Assembly: GCA_963969395.1 (NCBI GenBank)
Contig: OZ017797.1
Coordinates: forward strand, 40,424,001 to 40,488,000
From: Pseudoscleropodium purum
Lineage: Eukaryota; Streptophyta; Bryopsida; Hypnales; Brachytheciaceae
Length of the DNA: 64,000 bases
Reading direction: 5' to 3'
The notes under the pieces were generated by a model. The model did not search any database, was not told where the DNA came from, and saw only the letters and a list, made by a program, of their open reading frames with translations. The position numbers were made by a program, and so were the translations under genes. Below, in pieces: positions 42,401-51,833 of this stretch (positions are counted from its first letter, which is position 1; each line of letters opens with the position of its first letter).

Positions 42401-43124
42401 CAATACAACTTCCTTTGTAACAATTTCGTGACGGTTGCAGCTAAGTTCTTGGTCCTTCTCCTTCCCAGTGACGGGGGAATCTGCAGCCGCCCGAGAGGTA
42501 CAGTACCACTGCCTTCTATTGAAGTGTTTGGCTTTGTCTACTTGTGGAAGTTGTGTTAGGGCGGAATATGTATGTAGTGATCAAGCGGCCAATCGCAAGT
42601 GTCTACCCCAAATCGATTTTTAAAATTTTTATAAGTCTCTTTACAATCCGTAGTGCAATCCTCAGTTTAATCCTTGGCATAATACTTACTATCTCAAAAA
42701 TTCAAAAGCCTTATTTGTCAAATTCAGCATGCCTCTATCCCTCTAGACATCTGTTGAAATTCTACTAATCATATGAAATTCATGATCGACCACAACATGC
42801 TAATATTACGTTTTAACGCATCTCTCATTATTTTTTAGCACCAATGCTTTCGAAGTTTTCAAAAAATTGCTTTCGCTGTTTGCTTGGGGTTAGAGACAAT
42901 TGGCTATGTCTTAGATGTCTATGGACATTGACATTATTGTTGTCGGCAGTACTCTCGCAAAAGATGCTGTGGAAAATGTTATATTTGTGTGTTGGTAGCT
43001 AACAGTGAGCACAACTGCAATTTTATTGCAGACAAAAGGTTTGCAGCAACTGCGGTTAGTCTTGGCCATTGAAGCCAAGTATATTGAGAAGTATCAAACA
43101 CAACTGAAGAATTTTGTCGAATAG
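39455..43124 (+). CDS. BCCIP/BCP1 family protein, seven exons
   Basis: Homologue of yeast Bcp1 (nuclear chaperone/export factor linked to ribosomal protein uL14) and human BCCIP (binds BRCA2 and p21). The plant role is little defined. Coding exons: 39455-39646, 40689-40907, 41173-41382, 41641-41751, 42060-42131, 42441-42497 and 43032-43124. All junctions are phase 0 with GT/AG borders, giving 317 residues, close to the ~310-330 usual length. The N-terminal 64 residues are acidic and Ser-rich (SSEDEEEEALNGNEG). The core has VNVDFEYFDPKPDDFHGIKA, LLRTYLDDEVWDVS and LAQTTVGTVVK, then LLISERLINVPLELAPPLYQ and the GLFEEVAWATEDE box, then LSSWSFSFPV and LVLAIEAKYIEKYQTQLKNF near the end. All are family signatures. 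ATG 39455 starts the acidic leader. Intron 1 (1042 bp) contains a duplicate of its own 5' border region. Confidence 0.92.
39595..40412 (+). repeat. Tandem partial duplication of BCCIP exon 1 end and intron 1
   Basis: 39595-39907 and 40094-40412 are diverged copies of the same ~315-bp stretch. They share GAATGAGCTCAA, ACCACTGAGAAG, AAGCAATCCTGTAA, GTCCGTTTTAACGATTA and GCTGTGTTCTTGCAACGAAT in order. Copy 1 contains the last ~50 coding bases of exon 1 and its donor (CCCAG|GTATT). In copy 2 the donor reads TTCCAAAGATT, so it has no GT and cannot be used. Confidence 0.85.
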
Positions 43125-44186
43125 CAGCAGGGTCTCATTGCTAGGTTTAAGTCACCACCGAGTGGGTGAGTGGCTTCTGGCCTCTTTGTGTTTGAGACTA
43201 TTGATCCTAGTCCATCATATCGTTCCTCAAGAGGTAAAGCTTAAAGGGAATATTCATGTAGTCCCCCACCCCAATTTTGTTTTCTATTTTTTATCTAGAA
43301 TATGGATTTTGAAAGATTTTGGCTGATATGATCTTGATCACCTGGAAATTGATCATTCGTATCAAAGGACCTATTTATTAGTGTTTCCTCAAGTAGTCCC
43401 TATTGTACAGTACGATGCGTCCAAGGCTATGAAGTGTTTGAATCCAAGAAGACTTGCAAGTGTTCTTTGATTGAGATCCCAAAGTAGCCGGCGATGTGTA
43501 GGGAGTTAATTTCACGTTCGTCAGAAGAAACGACTCCCTACCCTTGCGTATATAACTTACTGTTTCTTCTGTTTTCTTTGCTTCCGTAGCTGCAGTTCTC
43601 TCAGTTTGTAATATTTCTTGGTAATGAAATGAAGGGACTAGAGGTCTGTTCTCACTTGGTGTTAAAGAGTGTTGTTACTGAGGGTTTGAGAGATGAATTT
43701 AGGTGGACTGAATTCATATTGGAAACATCACCCCTAACACCAAATGTGATCATACCCTTAACATTACATTAGATATTGGTCACTGAACCTGTGCATGGAA
43801 TTTGGAAAAATTGCAACCATCTGTCGAGGAATTTCACACTTTGTGACTCTAGGAGGATTCTTGGGATTCTGTCAGTACCTTTGAACAGTGTTACAGTATG
43901 TTTTTTAGACCACGAGCTTGCTACTGAATGATTAGGGATTGTTGCTTCTCACCTTCCGCTACCAGCCCACCTACAGTAAGCTAATTAGCCTTGTTAGTAG
44001 GGGTGCAAAATTTAGTGTCACTAGAAAGTGAACTCTTGTGGGAACTGGTACGACGCAGTAACTTATTAATTCAGCCTACAGCAATTCAATTCTTTTACAA
44101 ATAAGCTTAGTGTGATGTTGGCAAATTTATGACACATCGGTATCCTCTTTAGGCTCTTTGGCTGCCCTGCCCCACACTATTTTTCT

Positions 44187-44210
44187 TGTACTGTACTGTA
44201 CTGTACTGTA
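44187..44210. repeat. TGTAC pentamer tandem repeat
   Basis: About five copies of TGTAC in a row. Confidence 0.9.
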
Positions 44211-44248
44211 GACTTGATATTAGCTTTTTTATATGGCCGGACAGTTCT

Positions 44249-44366
44249 GCATGAGTACTTTTTCTTTGTGATCTTTGTGGGGATTGCAGGTCAGCATGAG
44301 TACTCTTCTTCTGAGATCTTTGTGGGGATTGCAGGCCGTCTGCATGAGTACTTTTTTGTGTGATCA
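44249..44366. repeat. Tandem repeat, about 46-bp unit
   Basis: About 2.5 units of GCATGAGTACTTTTTCTT, then GATCTTTGTGGGGATTGCAG. Confidence 0.8.
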
Positions 44367-45339
44367 GGAGCTTCTGTAGAGTGCCATTGCCATTCCCGAG
44401 GTGTCAGGCTCATGTGATTGGGAACTAATGAAATCTCGTTTCCATGACACATCACCCCACAGGACAGGAATCTGTAGAGTGGGAACATTTCCGAGAGCTT
44501 CTAGTTTGCTATCACACCCAGACTCAGCAAATTAGAAGCTAGATTAAGCTGAAATTTTAGTGTTTAAAGAGAGATTTTAAGTCGAAATTTTAGTGTTAAT
44601 ATTGGTATAGTAATGTCACTTCAAATGTCATAATAGTTTAGTAATGTCATGAGTATTTATTTGGTATTACACTAGTTTATGATCTTGCATATGATAACAA
44701 TATTAGATTCTCCTTTTTATGTAATGTGGAATGAATGGAAGGTTTTTTGGTCTATGTGGTGTCTTTAGTGGAAACCATCCTCAATATATTTTATTTCATG
44801 TTGACCTTTAGTTTCTATGTGTTTAGTTGAAAAAAGGTGAAAGATTCTTGCTTCAAGCAAAGTGATCTTTCTAAAAGTTTTATGAATCAAGAAGGAAGTT
44901 TCAAATAAAGTAGTGAAGTATACTAATAGGAAAGAGAAGAAACACAACCATGATCCTATATTTGAAAAATCAAAATATGATTTGGAAGTTGTTATAATTG
45001 ATTATGAGCTTCTAAATTGAAATATCTATCTTTTAAATTAGATAATATGTAGTTGTTTATTTTAACAAAAAAATAAAGAGTTAAGTTACACTAAGTCTTG
45101 TTCTTGAATTTCACTTTGCTAAAAGTAAAAAAAACTTGCTAATAACTATTCATGTCATTATTAATTAGATTTATCCTATAGTCTTTCTCCAAAATAAAGT
45201 CAAAACACTTACTTTGAATGATTATAAATATATTTTTTATTTAATAAAAAAAGATTTTATAGATGATACTACATATTTGTGAATTTTGTAACATTGTTGA
45301 CATTTGATTTGCAATACTTATTTACAATATTTATTAATC

Positions 45340-48300
45340 ATGAAAAAATCTTACTTTGTGTTTTATAAATTATTTTTGTTAGGTTTATTATGCGTTGCAT
45401 GTTATTCTATCAGTGTTGTAGATGCTAGAATTCATCATCAACTAAGTGATGAAGAAGAAAACAAACCAAAAGAAAAAAAGAAAAAAAAGTATGAATGTTT
45501 AGAACCATCATCATCACCCTCTCAATCACCACCATCTTCATCACCATTGACACTACCATCTTCATCACCATTGACACCACCATCTTCATCACCATTGACA
45601 TCATCATCATCATCACCATCACCATTGTTGTCACCATCTTCACCACCACAATCTATGCCACCATCATCTTCACCTAGTTCAAATGTTTTGGATTATGGAG
45701 CTATTGGTGATGGCAAAATTGATGATACTAATGTAAAATTTCTCTATTTTTTTCAAACTTATAAAAGTTTTTCCTCAACTCATATTTTAATTTTGTTTCA
45801 ATTGCATTTAAATAGGTTGTTATATACTAGCAACTAGTTCAAAATTGTTAAACCTTGTAAAGTATGTACTTTTTTTGTGCAACTATTCACTAATTGACAT
45901 GTTGGGTGTGACTAACTAATTACTACAAGATTGCTTTAAGAGGGTTAATAAAGATAAGACCAACAAAAAATAACAAAGGAACTAATATTAATTGTAATAC
46001 TTCATTGTCTTCTTTTTTTTAAAGTCCTAAATTTGTTGTAGAGAGTTGGTTGTAAGGCTATATACTTATCCACTTAAATAATAAGTTCAATGATTGAAAT
46101 TAAAATAAATTCAACCAAATCGTTATTTTTTAAATTAATAGATTCCCAAGTGGATTGAACATTTGTCAACCAAATTATAGCCTTATTGTTACTAGGTTGG
46201 TAATAGAGTTCTTTTGTTCTAAGTTTTTGATATAAATTGTTTAGAATTTTTTTGAAAATAAAAAAAATAAACAAGGAAATTTTGGATTTTTTTTTAATAT
46301 TCAAAACAAATCACACATCTGAATTTTTTATTTAGAAATGACACTTGAAGTGGTTTTTGACCAATTTTTTTACAAATAAGCAAACTTTTTAGTAAGTTTA
46401 CTCTTGGCAAATTTGTCATGATTTTTTTGAATTTGATTAAATTAGTATATTATTTTGTTTTAGCATTAAATTTTCATTGAAAATTAATAATTTAAATAAT
46501 TCTATATCTTATTCAAATATTGAACTGAATGCAGGCTTTTCAAAAAGCATGGGAAGATGCATGTAATGTTAAAGGTGGAAATTTGCTAGTCCCATTTGGA
46601 TACAACTTTTTAGTTGGTTCAATTATTTTTGAAGGCCCATGTTGTGGTGAAACTACTTTTTTGGTAAGTTTTCATCATCATTTATCATTTTATATAATTG
46701 TTTTAGAACTATTCATAAATTAAATCATTCGTAAATAAATAAATATAATATTTATTTCTAATATCTTCATTTATTTCTTGTATTGGTACCAAAATTTTTA
46801 TAAATGAATTTAATCATCAATTTGAAAAGTTAGATACTTGATTACTTATCACCTATTATTAATAATAACCTTTGATGCATTAGATCTATTAGAGCAGTTT
46901 ATTAAAATAATTGCCTATTATTTGTCAAAGTGCCAACATTGCTATTGGGCTACAAAAACTAAATGAAGTTTCTAACAACCAATAGAAAAGTTTATATTAA
47001 TATTGATTAAAAATATTTTTTAATTTTATTTTAAATTATAAAATAAGCATTTTTTTTCTATAATTTTGCTTGTAATCCAAAGAATTGTTGAAACTTTGTA
47101 TATATAAGCTTCATGGAGAAATTCTAGCACCAAAATCACCAAGTGACTGGGGAGATATTGAGGAATATAAAAAATGGCTCAAATTTGAAGAAATTTCAAA
47201 TTTAATTTTTAAAGGTGAAGGAAGTATCAATGGAAGAGGTGAAGATTGGTGGTCCTGCAAAAAAGAAAGATCTTGCAAAAGGGCTCCAAGTGTAAGCAAT
47301 TTTCTTAAAAACTAACTAAATATTGCATTTGTAATTTTTTTAAATTCATTTTATTCAAATTAATATAATGGATTTTTTATATTAATTACAATTTAGTAGT
47401 CATTATTATTCTTTAGTGTTAATTATAAAACACATGTGTGTCATGTGTATTTACAGGCTGTGAGTTTTGACAAATGTGACTATTGCACAATCACTGGCAT
47501 TAAGTTTATTGATAGTCCACAAATTCACTTTGAGTTTTTGCACTCAAATTATGGTTTAGTGGATTCAATTACTATTAATGCACCTGGAAAGAGTCCAAAT
47601 ACAGATGGAATTCACATCCAAAAATCCACCTTTATTGATGTACAAAATTCTTTTGTTGAAACAGGTAAGTTTTTTTTTGGAAATTATCTTATATTATTTA
47701 GAAAATATCATTTTTGCAAATATATATCACTAACTAATGCAATGTGGTTGTCTTTGATTAATAATCTAGTTGAAGCTATATCTAGTTTTCTTTTGCTTAA
47801 GGTTAAGAGCCATACAATTACAAAATATGTTGTCTCTAACCATTTATTTTGGGAATTTTTTTTAATACATATCATTTAAGATTATTTCATAGTAATATCA
47901 TGCTGTGAACAAAATCTATTTTGTATTATATAATTTTATCTCCAAGCACAAAAGAATGTTCATAACTGTTATTATGTTTACATTGCAGGTGATGATTGTA
48001 TTTCAATTGTATCAGGTTGTCATGATATTAAAGTCATGAATATGTATTGTGGAACAAAATGTCATGGTATAAGGTATTTTTAAAGCATTTATATAAAATA
48101 ATTTGATTATTATTGATTATTGTTTAATTATAAACATCACTATTCAATTTTTTTTACACCTAAAATATGAATTGAATTTGCAGCATTGGAAGTTTGGGAA
48201 AGGATGGAGCAAAGGCTGAAGTATCAAATATAGATGTTAAAAATTGTACTTTAGAAGATACAACTAATGGTTTGCGTATCAAATCATGGCCGGTACATCT

Positions 48301-48942
48301 ATACTTTTAAATCTTCATATTCACTTTTTAATTACTATAAATACTTTCAAGTTTAAAAAGAAAAAAAAGACTATATAAGATTTTCTAATTGTAATGTTAT
48401 TTAAAAATTTTGTGTATAAATGATGTGATTAGCTATAATACTTTGTCACTAATGTGGGATGTAATATGCATATTAGGGAGGAGAAGGCTATGCACGAGAT
48501 ATTACATATTCAAACATTACAATGAAAAATGTTGAAAATCCAATTATCATTGATCAAGATTATTGTCCTGATGTACAAGGAGAATGTGAAGATTCGGTAT
48601 GTAAAAGAAGAACTTTAACTCATTTAGTTGACATAATCTAATGTTTCTATTATATTCTTAAGGTTTAATTATCAATCTTTAGTAAACTCACATGTTCCTT
48701 ATTTGTTTTTGCAGTTGACAGGGGTGAAGGTTAGCAATATTGTTTATAATAATATTATTGGAACTTCTGCAAGTGAAGAAGCTATAAAATTTGATTGTAG
48801 TGAAAATGTCCCATGTGAAGGAATTTCCCTAAACAATGTGCAACTCAAACACTTTGAATCTGGAAAAGACACCACATCAAGTTGCACAAGTGCTCATGGC
48901 ATTGCAACACAATCTATTGAACCTTCTAGTTGTTTAAAGTAA
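45340..48942 (+). CDS. Secreted polygalacturonase (GH28), eight exons
   Basis: A pectin-degrading cell wall enzyme that hydrolyses alpha-1,4-galacturonan in the apoplast. Exons: 45340-45732, 46535-46663, 47109-47291, 47457-47664, 47989-48073, 48184-48292, 48477-48596 and 48715-48942. Phases all agree, giving 484 residues. ATG 45340 begins a clear signal peptide (MKKSYFVFYKLFLLGLLCVA). A Lys/Glu stretch and a ~65-residue Ser/Pro/Thr linker with repeated SSSPLT precede the fold (NVLDYGAIGDG). Catalytic motifs: NTDG (Asp285), GDDC (Asp306/Asp307), CHGIS with His330, and RIK (Arg364). All catalytic residues are present. The usual GHG is CHG here (TKCHGISIGSLG). Paired Cys near the C-terminus are kept. 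The Ser/Pro linker is longer than in typical plant enzymes and may anchor the protein in the wall (inference). Coding DNA is AT-rich like its introns, unlike SEC23. Endo or exo action cannot be decided. Confidence 0.93.
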
Positions 48943-49376
48943 TAGATTTATTACCAAAATATATTATTAGCCTTGGATTGAAGGGGAGGAGGCTTTCTAT
49001 CAAAAGAAGCTATCATGAGGAAGTTTGAGTTGCTATCTTATTTGAAGAAGAAGCCAATGCTATAGAAAAAGACCATTTGTAGTTCTATTATTGTTCTAGT
49101 AGTTGGATGGTGAAATTTATTTTTTAATTATACAATGTACTGTCAAGGGAGTTCACTAGATAAAGGATTTACTACCCATCTATGTTTGATGGGTATTTTA
49201 TGAAGGATATTTTTTTTGCACTAGCAATTTAAAGCATTGGAGAAATATATAATTTTGTTATTCTACCTTTTTGCACTAAATTTCAATTATTTATAAATTA
49301 TTGAATACATTTTATAGTAATACTATTGTACATTTTGTTTTCTCGCAACATTAAAATTTCTATTACAAGTTAAATA
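48943..49376. other. Polygalacturonase 3' flank
   Basis: Probable 3' untranslated region and spacer. 48963-49110 resembles 20484-20620. It ends at the presumed left terminus of the hAT-type element. Confidence 0.5.
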
Positions 49377-49480
49377 CAGGGTTGTCAAATCGGACACTTC
49401 AGGGTCACCGGACGTCCCGGACGGATGGACAAAACGGACGGATAGACGGACTTGTCCAACCCTAAGCGGACACTTCGGGC
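49377..49480. repeat. Presumed hAT left terminus with CGGAC repeats
   Basis: The terminal CAGGGTTGTCA is followed by GGACACTTC. CGGAC or GGACGG recurs at least six times within 80 bp, then GCGGACACTTCGGG. Short subterminal repeats of this kind are where hAT transposases bind. Confidence 0.5.
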
Positions 49481-49571
49481 AGGAAATTCTGCCCCTAATC
49501 AAAATTTTCCCTACTCCTGACCGGAAGTGTTTGACGTGGCCAGCCACGTTGCAATCAGCGCGCTGACGTAG

Positions 49572-49716
49572 AGGCGGGGACGTACTTAGGTTTGGGCGGG
49601 GACATCATGGTGAGGCGGGGACTTACTTTTGTCTGGGCGGGGACGTCATGATGAGGCGGGGACGTACTTTTGTCTGGGCGGGGACGTACTTCGGTATGGG
49701 CGGGGACGTATTCGTG
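49572..49716 (+). repeat. GGCGGGGACGTACT array A
   Basis: About seven copies of GGCGGGGACGTACT or close variants (GACATCATGG, GACGTCATG), spaced about 20 bp. It lies downstream of the hAT genes, near the presumed left end, and reads GGCGGGGACG on plus, as in array B. Very CpG-rich within AT-rich DNA. Confidence 0.85.
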
Positions 49717-50414
49717 TCTAGGCGTGTTTGGGGTTATTCTAAAGTCTTCTATATTATTTCCGAAAAGACAATGCTTTGCTGACCTTTTAATTACTCTACC
49801 TACTTTGATCAAAAAAGATATCTGAGTGAATGTTTTGGTGCCCCATTTGTTATCCTCTAAAGTAAAATACTTTAATTACCAAACCATTGTTAGTCACTAT
49901 TTATGGATGATCTCTTTTTTCTCCAAAGGACTACACAATTTTATTTCTTGTTTTAAAAAAAAATAGAAAGTGATTGCTTTTATGGCCCCTTGGGCTTTGG
50001 TTACCTTAACTCCTGCTTTTGATAGAAAAAAAAAAGAAGTAGTCAATGCTTACATACACCACTACTTTTATATTCCAATTATCTACAATTCTATGAATTC
50101 ATTAAATTATTCATTTCATGAGAAATTAATACATTTCACTTTCCTGAGTTTCCTCTTACAAAGTCATGGCTATGGACAAGATAATTCAAATGCATCACAC
50201 AACATCAAGCTACAAGCAATATATATACATGTTTCTTTGCGAAAAACACAAATAATCTGGGATTTCGTCCATACATAATCCGATAACATGACTATGAAAA
50301 TGAGACTTCCAGACTTTGTCAACTTGTGCTCCTGTCATATTGTTACCTCACAACTTACTACTCATTCTTTACACATAGGTCATTTTAAGAATTGCCTACA
50401 TGTCCTACGTGTGC
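49717..50414. other. Element interior downstream of the acidic ORF
   Basis: AT-rich, no gene recognised. It probably includes the 3' untranslated region of the hAT transcript. Confidence 0.45.
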
Positions 50415-51833
50415 TCATGGTTCGCCTACATCTTTGAAACGACTTGATCGGCGAACTGCTTGAGTAGAAGGGCCTGCTCGCTCAACATGGCGAATGAGCA
50501 AATCGTCGTCATCCGGGGCTTCGTCACAGTCCTCGTCGTACTCATCATCCCCGTCTGCATAATCTTCACTTCCAACATGTTCATCTCCGTCTGTTTGTTG
50601 ACCTTCAAACTCTGAGTTCTCATTGCGGACCTCCGTGATTCTATTTCCACCACTACGGTTCAACCGCAACATTTTGTGTCTTCTAGCATCTGGGTCCTCC
50701 GCATCAGAATTTATAACTGGGCCTCCAAGAATCACAAATGCTGGGATTGAGGATGTAGGTCCCGGAGTATAAGTCTGCAAAAATGGCAATACTTGTTGCT
50801 CAGCTAACCTGACTCCGACTCCACGATGCGGACGTTTGCGAGCTATTGACACTGTGTCTCCGTGTTCTCCATCATTGTTTCTTCCTCCACAACCACTACA
50901 ACCACCACGACCACCACGACCACCAGAATCGCGAGTAGTATATTGACCCACCGCATGGACTACAGTGCTTTCAGAGGGTCTACCATCTGCTCCGATATTG
51001 GGAGCATTATCCACTACGACATTTCCATCTCCCACTAAGCATAACCCTTCTTGAAAAGATTTGGGATTGGAATTTCCAGATATATTCGGAGAAGAATGTT
51101 GCCGAGGGGGCACAAACGTACGATGCTCTTGCATTGTACTAGGAATTGCTACAGAAGAGGGTGGATGGATACGATCGACTCCTCGAGCGCCTCCTCTGTT
51201 CCGTACACGTTGGACATCAAATAGCCTCAGAATATTACCAGTTGGTTCAATTATGTCGATGGTCTCGCTTGTCCTTGTATTTTCGAGGCTCGCTCTCAAA
51301 TGTCTATGTACATCTGCGTTGACGTTGTTAGGTCCGCCCAGCTTGTTGTCGCTTACAATCATTGGAGCATCCTCAATAGGCCCTTCATGGTCTAGAACTG
51401 TAGGGTTTGTGCCATTTCCTCCATTTCCACCATTTCCACCATTTTCATCATCTCTATTTTCACGATTGTTTTGAGGTGGAGGAATGTCATCATCATTGTC
51501 TTCATCGTTGTCGTTGTCGTCATTTTGAACATTGTCATCTCCAACTATGGCTTCATCCTCTTCTACAGGAAAAACAAAAGGATCTACTTCATTACCAATT
51601 TCATCTTCTTGTTCTTCCTGATGTATAGGAGATGGACTAAGACGAGGATTGGGAGCCCAAGGTCCCCAAGCTTCATGACGAATGTTGTCTTCCATATCAT
51701 CTTCTTCCCCGTAATAGTTTCTTGCTTCTTCGCGGTGGTCCATGTCTCGCCCCCAACCATGTAGGTTTGCTTGGGGTGCAGGTGGTGGCCGATTCGCTTC
51801 CATGTCGTCTTCTTCTTCTTCTGCCGCTAGCAT
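50415..51833 (-). CDS. Acidic low-complexity ORF 2 of the hAT element
   Basis: 472 residues from ATG 51833, overlapping the transposase stop by 7 bases (ATGCTAG). It has no recognised domain. It is very acidic (EEEEDD at the start, then DNDNDEDNDDD near residue 110, and an acidic C-terminal third). It has a GGN repeat (GGNGGNGGNG), an RGG-like run (RGGRGG) and a short conserved-looking block (LAEQQVLPFLQTYTPGP). The join to the transposase contains a direct duplication ATGCT-ATGCT. Removing one copy would make the two frames one, so this is most likely the former C-terminal extension of the transposase split by a 5-bp slip. Translation by re-initiation at the overlapping ATG is the alternative. 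The open frame over 472 codons argues that the split is recent or tolerated. Confidence 0.65.
   Translation of the reverse strand: MLAAEEEEDDMEANRPPPAPQANLHGWGRDMDHREEARNYYGEEDDMEDNIRHEAWGPWAPNPRLSPSPIHQEEQEDEIGNEVDPFVFPVEEDEAIVGDDNVQNDDNDNDEDNDDDIPPPQNNRENRDDENGGNGGNGGNGTNPTVLDHEGPIEDAPMIVSDNKLGGPNNVNADVHRHLRASLENTRTSETIDIIEPTGNILRLFDVQRVRNRGGARGVDRIHPPSSVAIPSTMQEHRTFVPPRQHSSPNISGNSNPKSFQEGLCLVGDGNVVVDNAPNIGADGRPSESTVVHAVGQYTTRDSGGRGGRGGCSGCGGRNNDGEHGDTVSIARKRPHRGVGVRLAEQQVLPFLQTYTPGPTSSIPAFVILGGPVINSDAEDPDARRHKMLRLNRSGGNRITEVRNENSEFEGQQTDGDEHVGSEDYADGDDEYDEDCDEAPDDDDLLIRHVERAGPSTQAVRRSSRFKDVGEP

Larger units (their letters stand above)
43125..45339. other. Intergenic region between BCCIP and polygalacturonase
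   Basis: The first ~500 bp probably include the BCCIP 3' untranslated region. The sequence becomes very AT-rich from about 44540 up to the polygalacturonase start. Two short tandem repeats are listed separately. No other gene was recognised. Confidence 0.5.

Noticed and set aside
51061..51764. Plus-strand frames of 70-140 codons, some Phe/Pro- or His-rich
   Set aside because: Antisense shadows of the low-complexity acidic ORF on minus.
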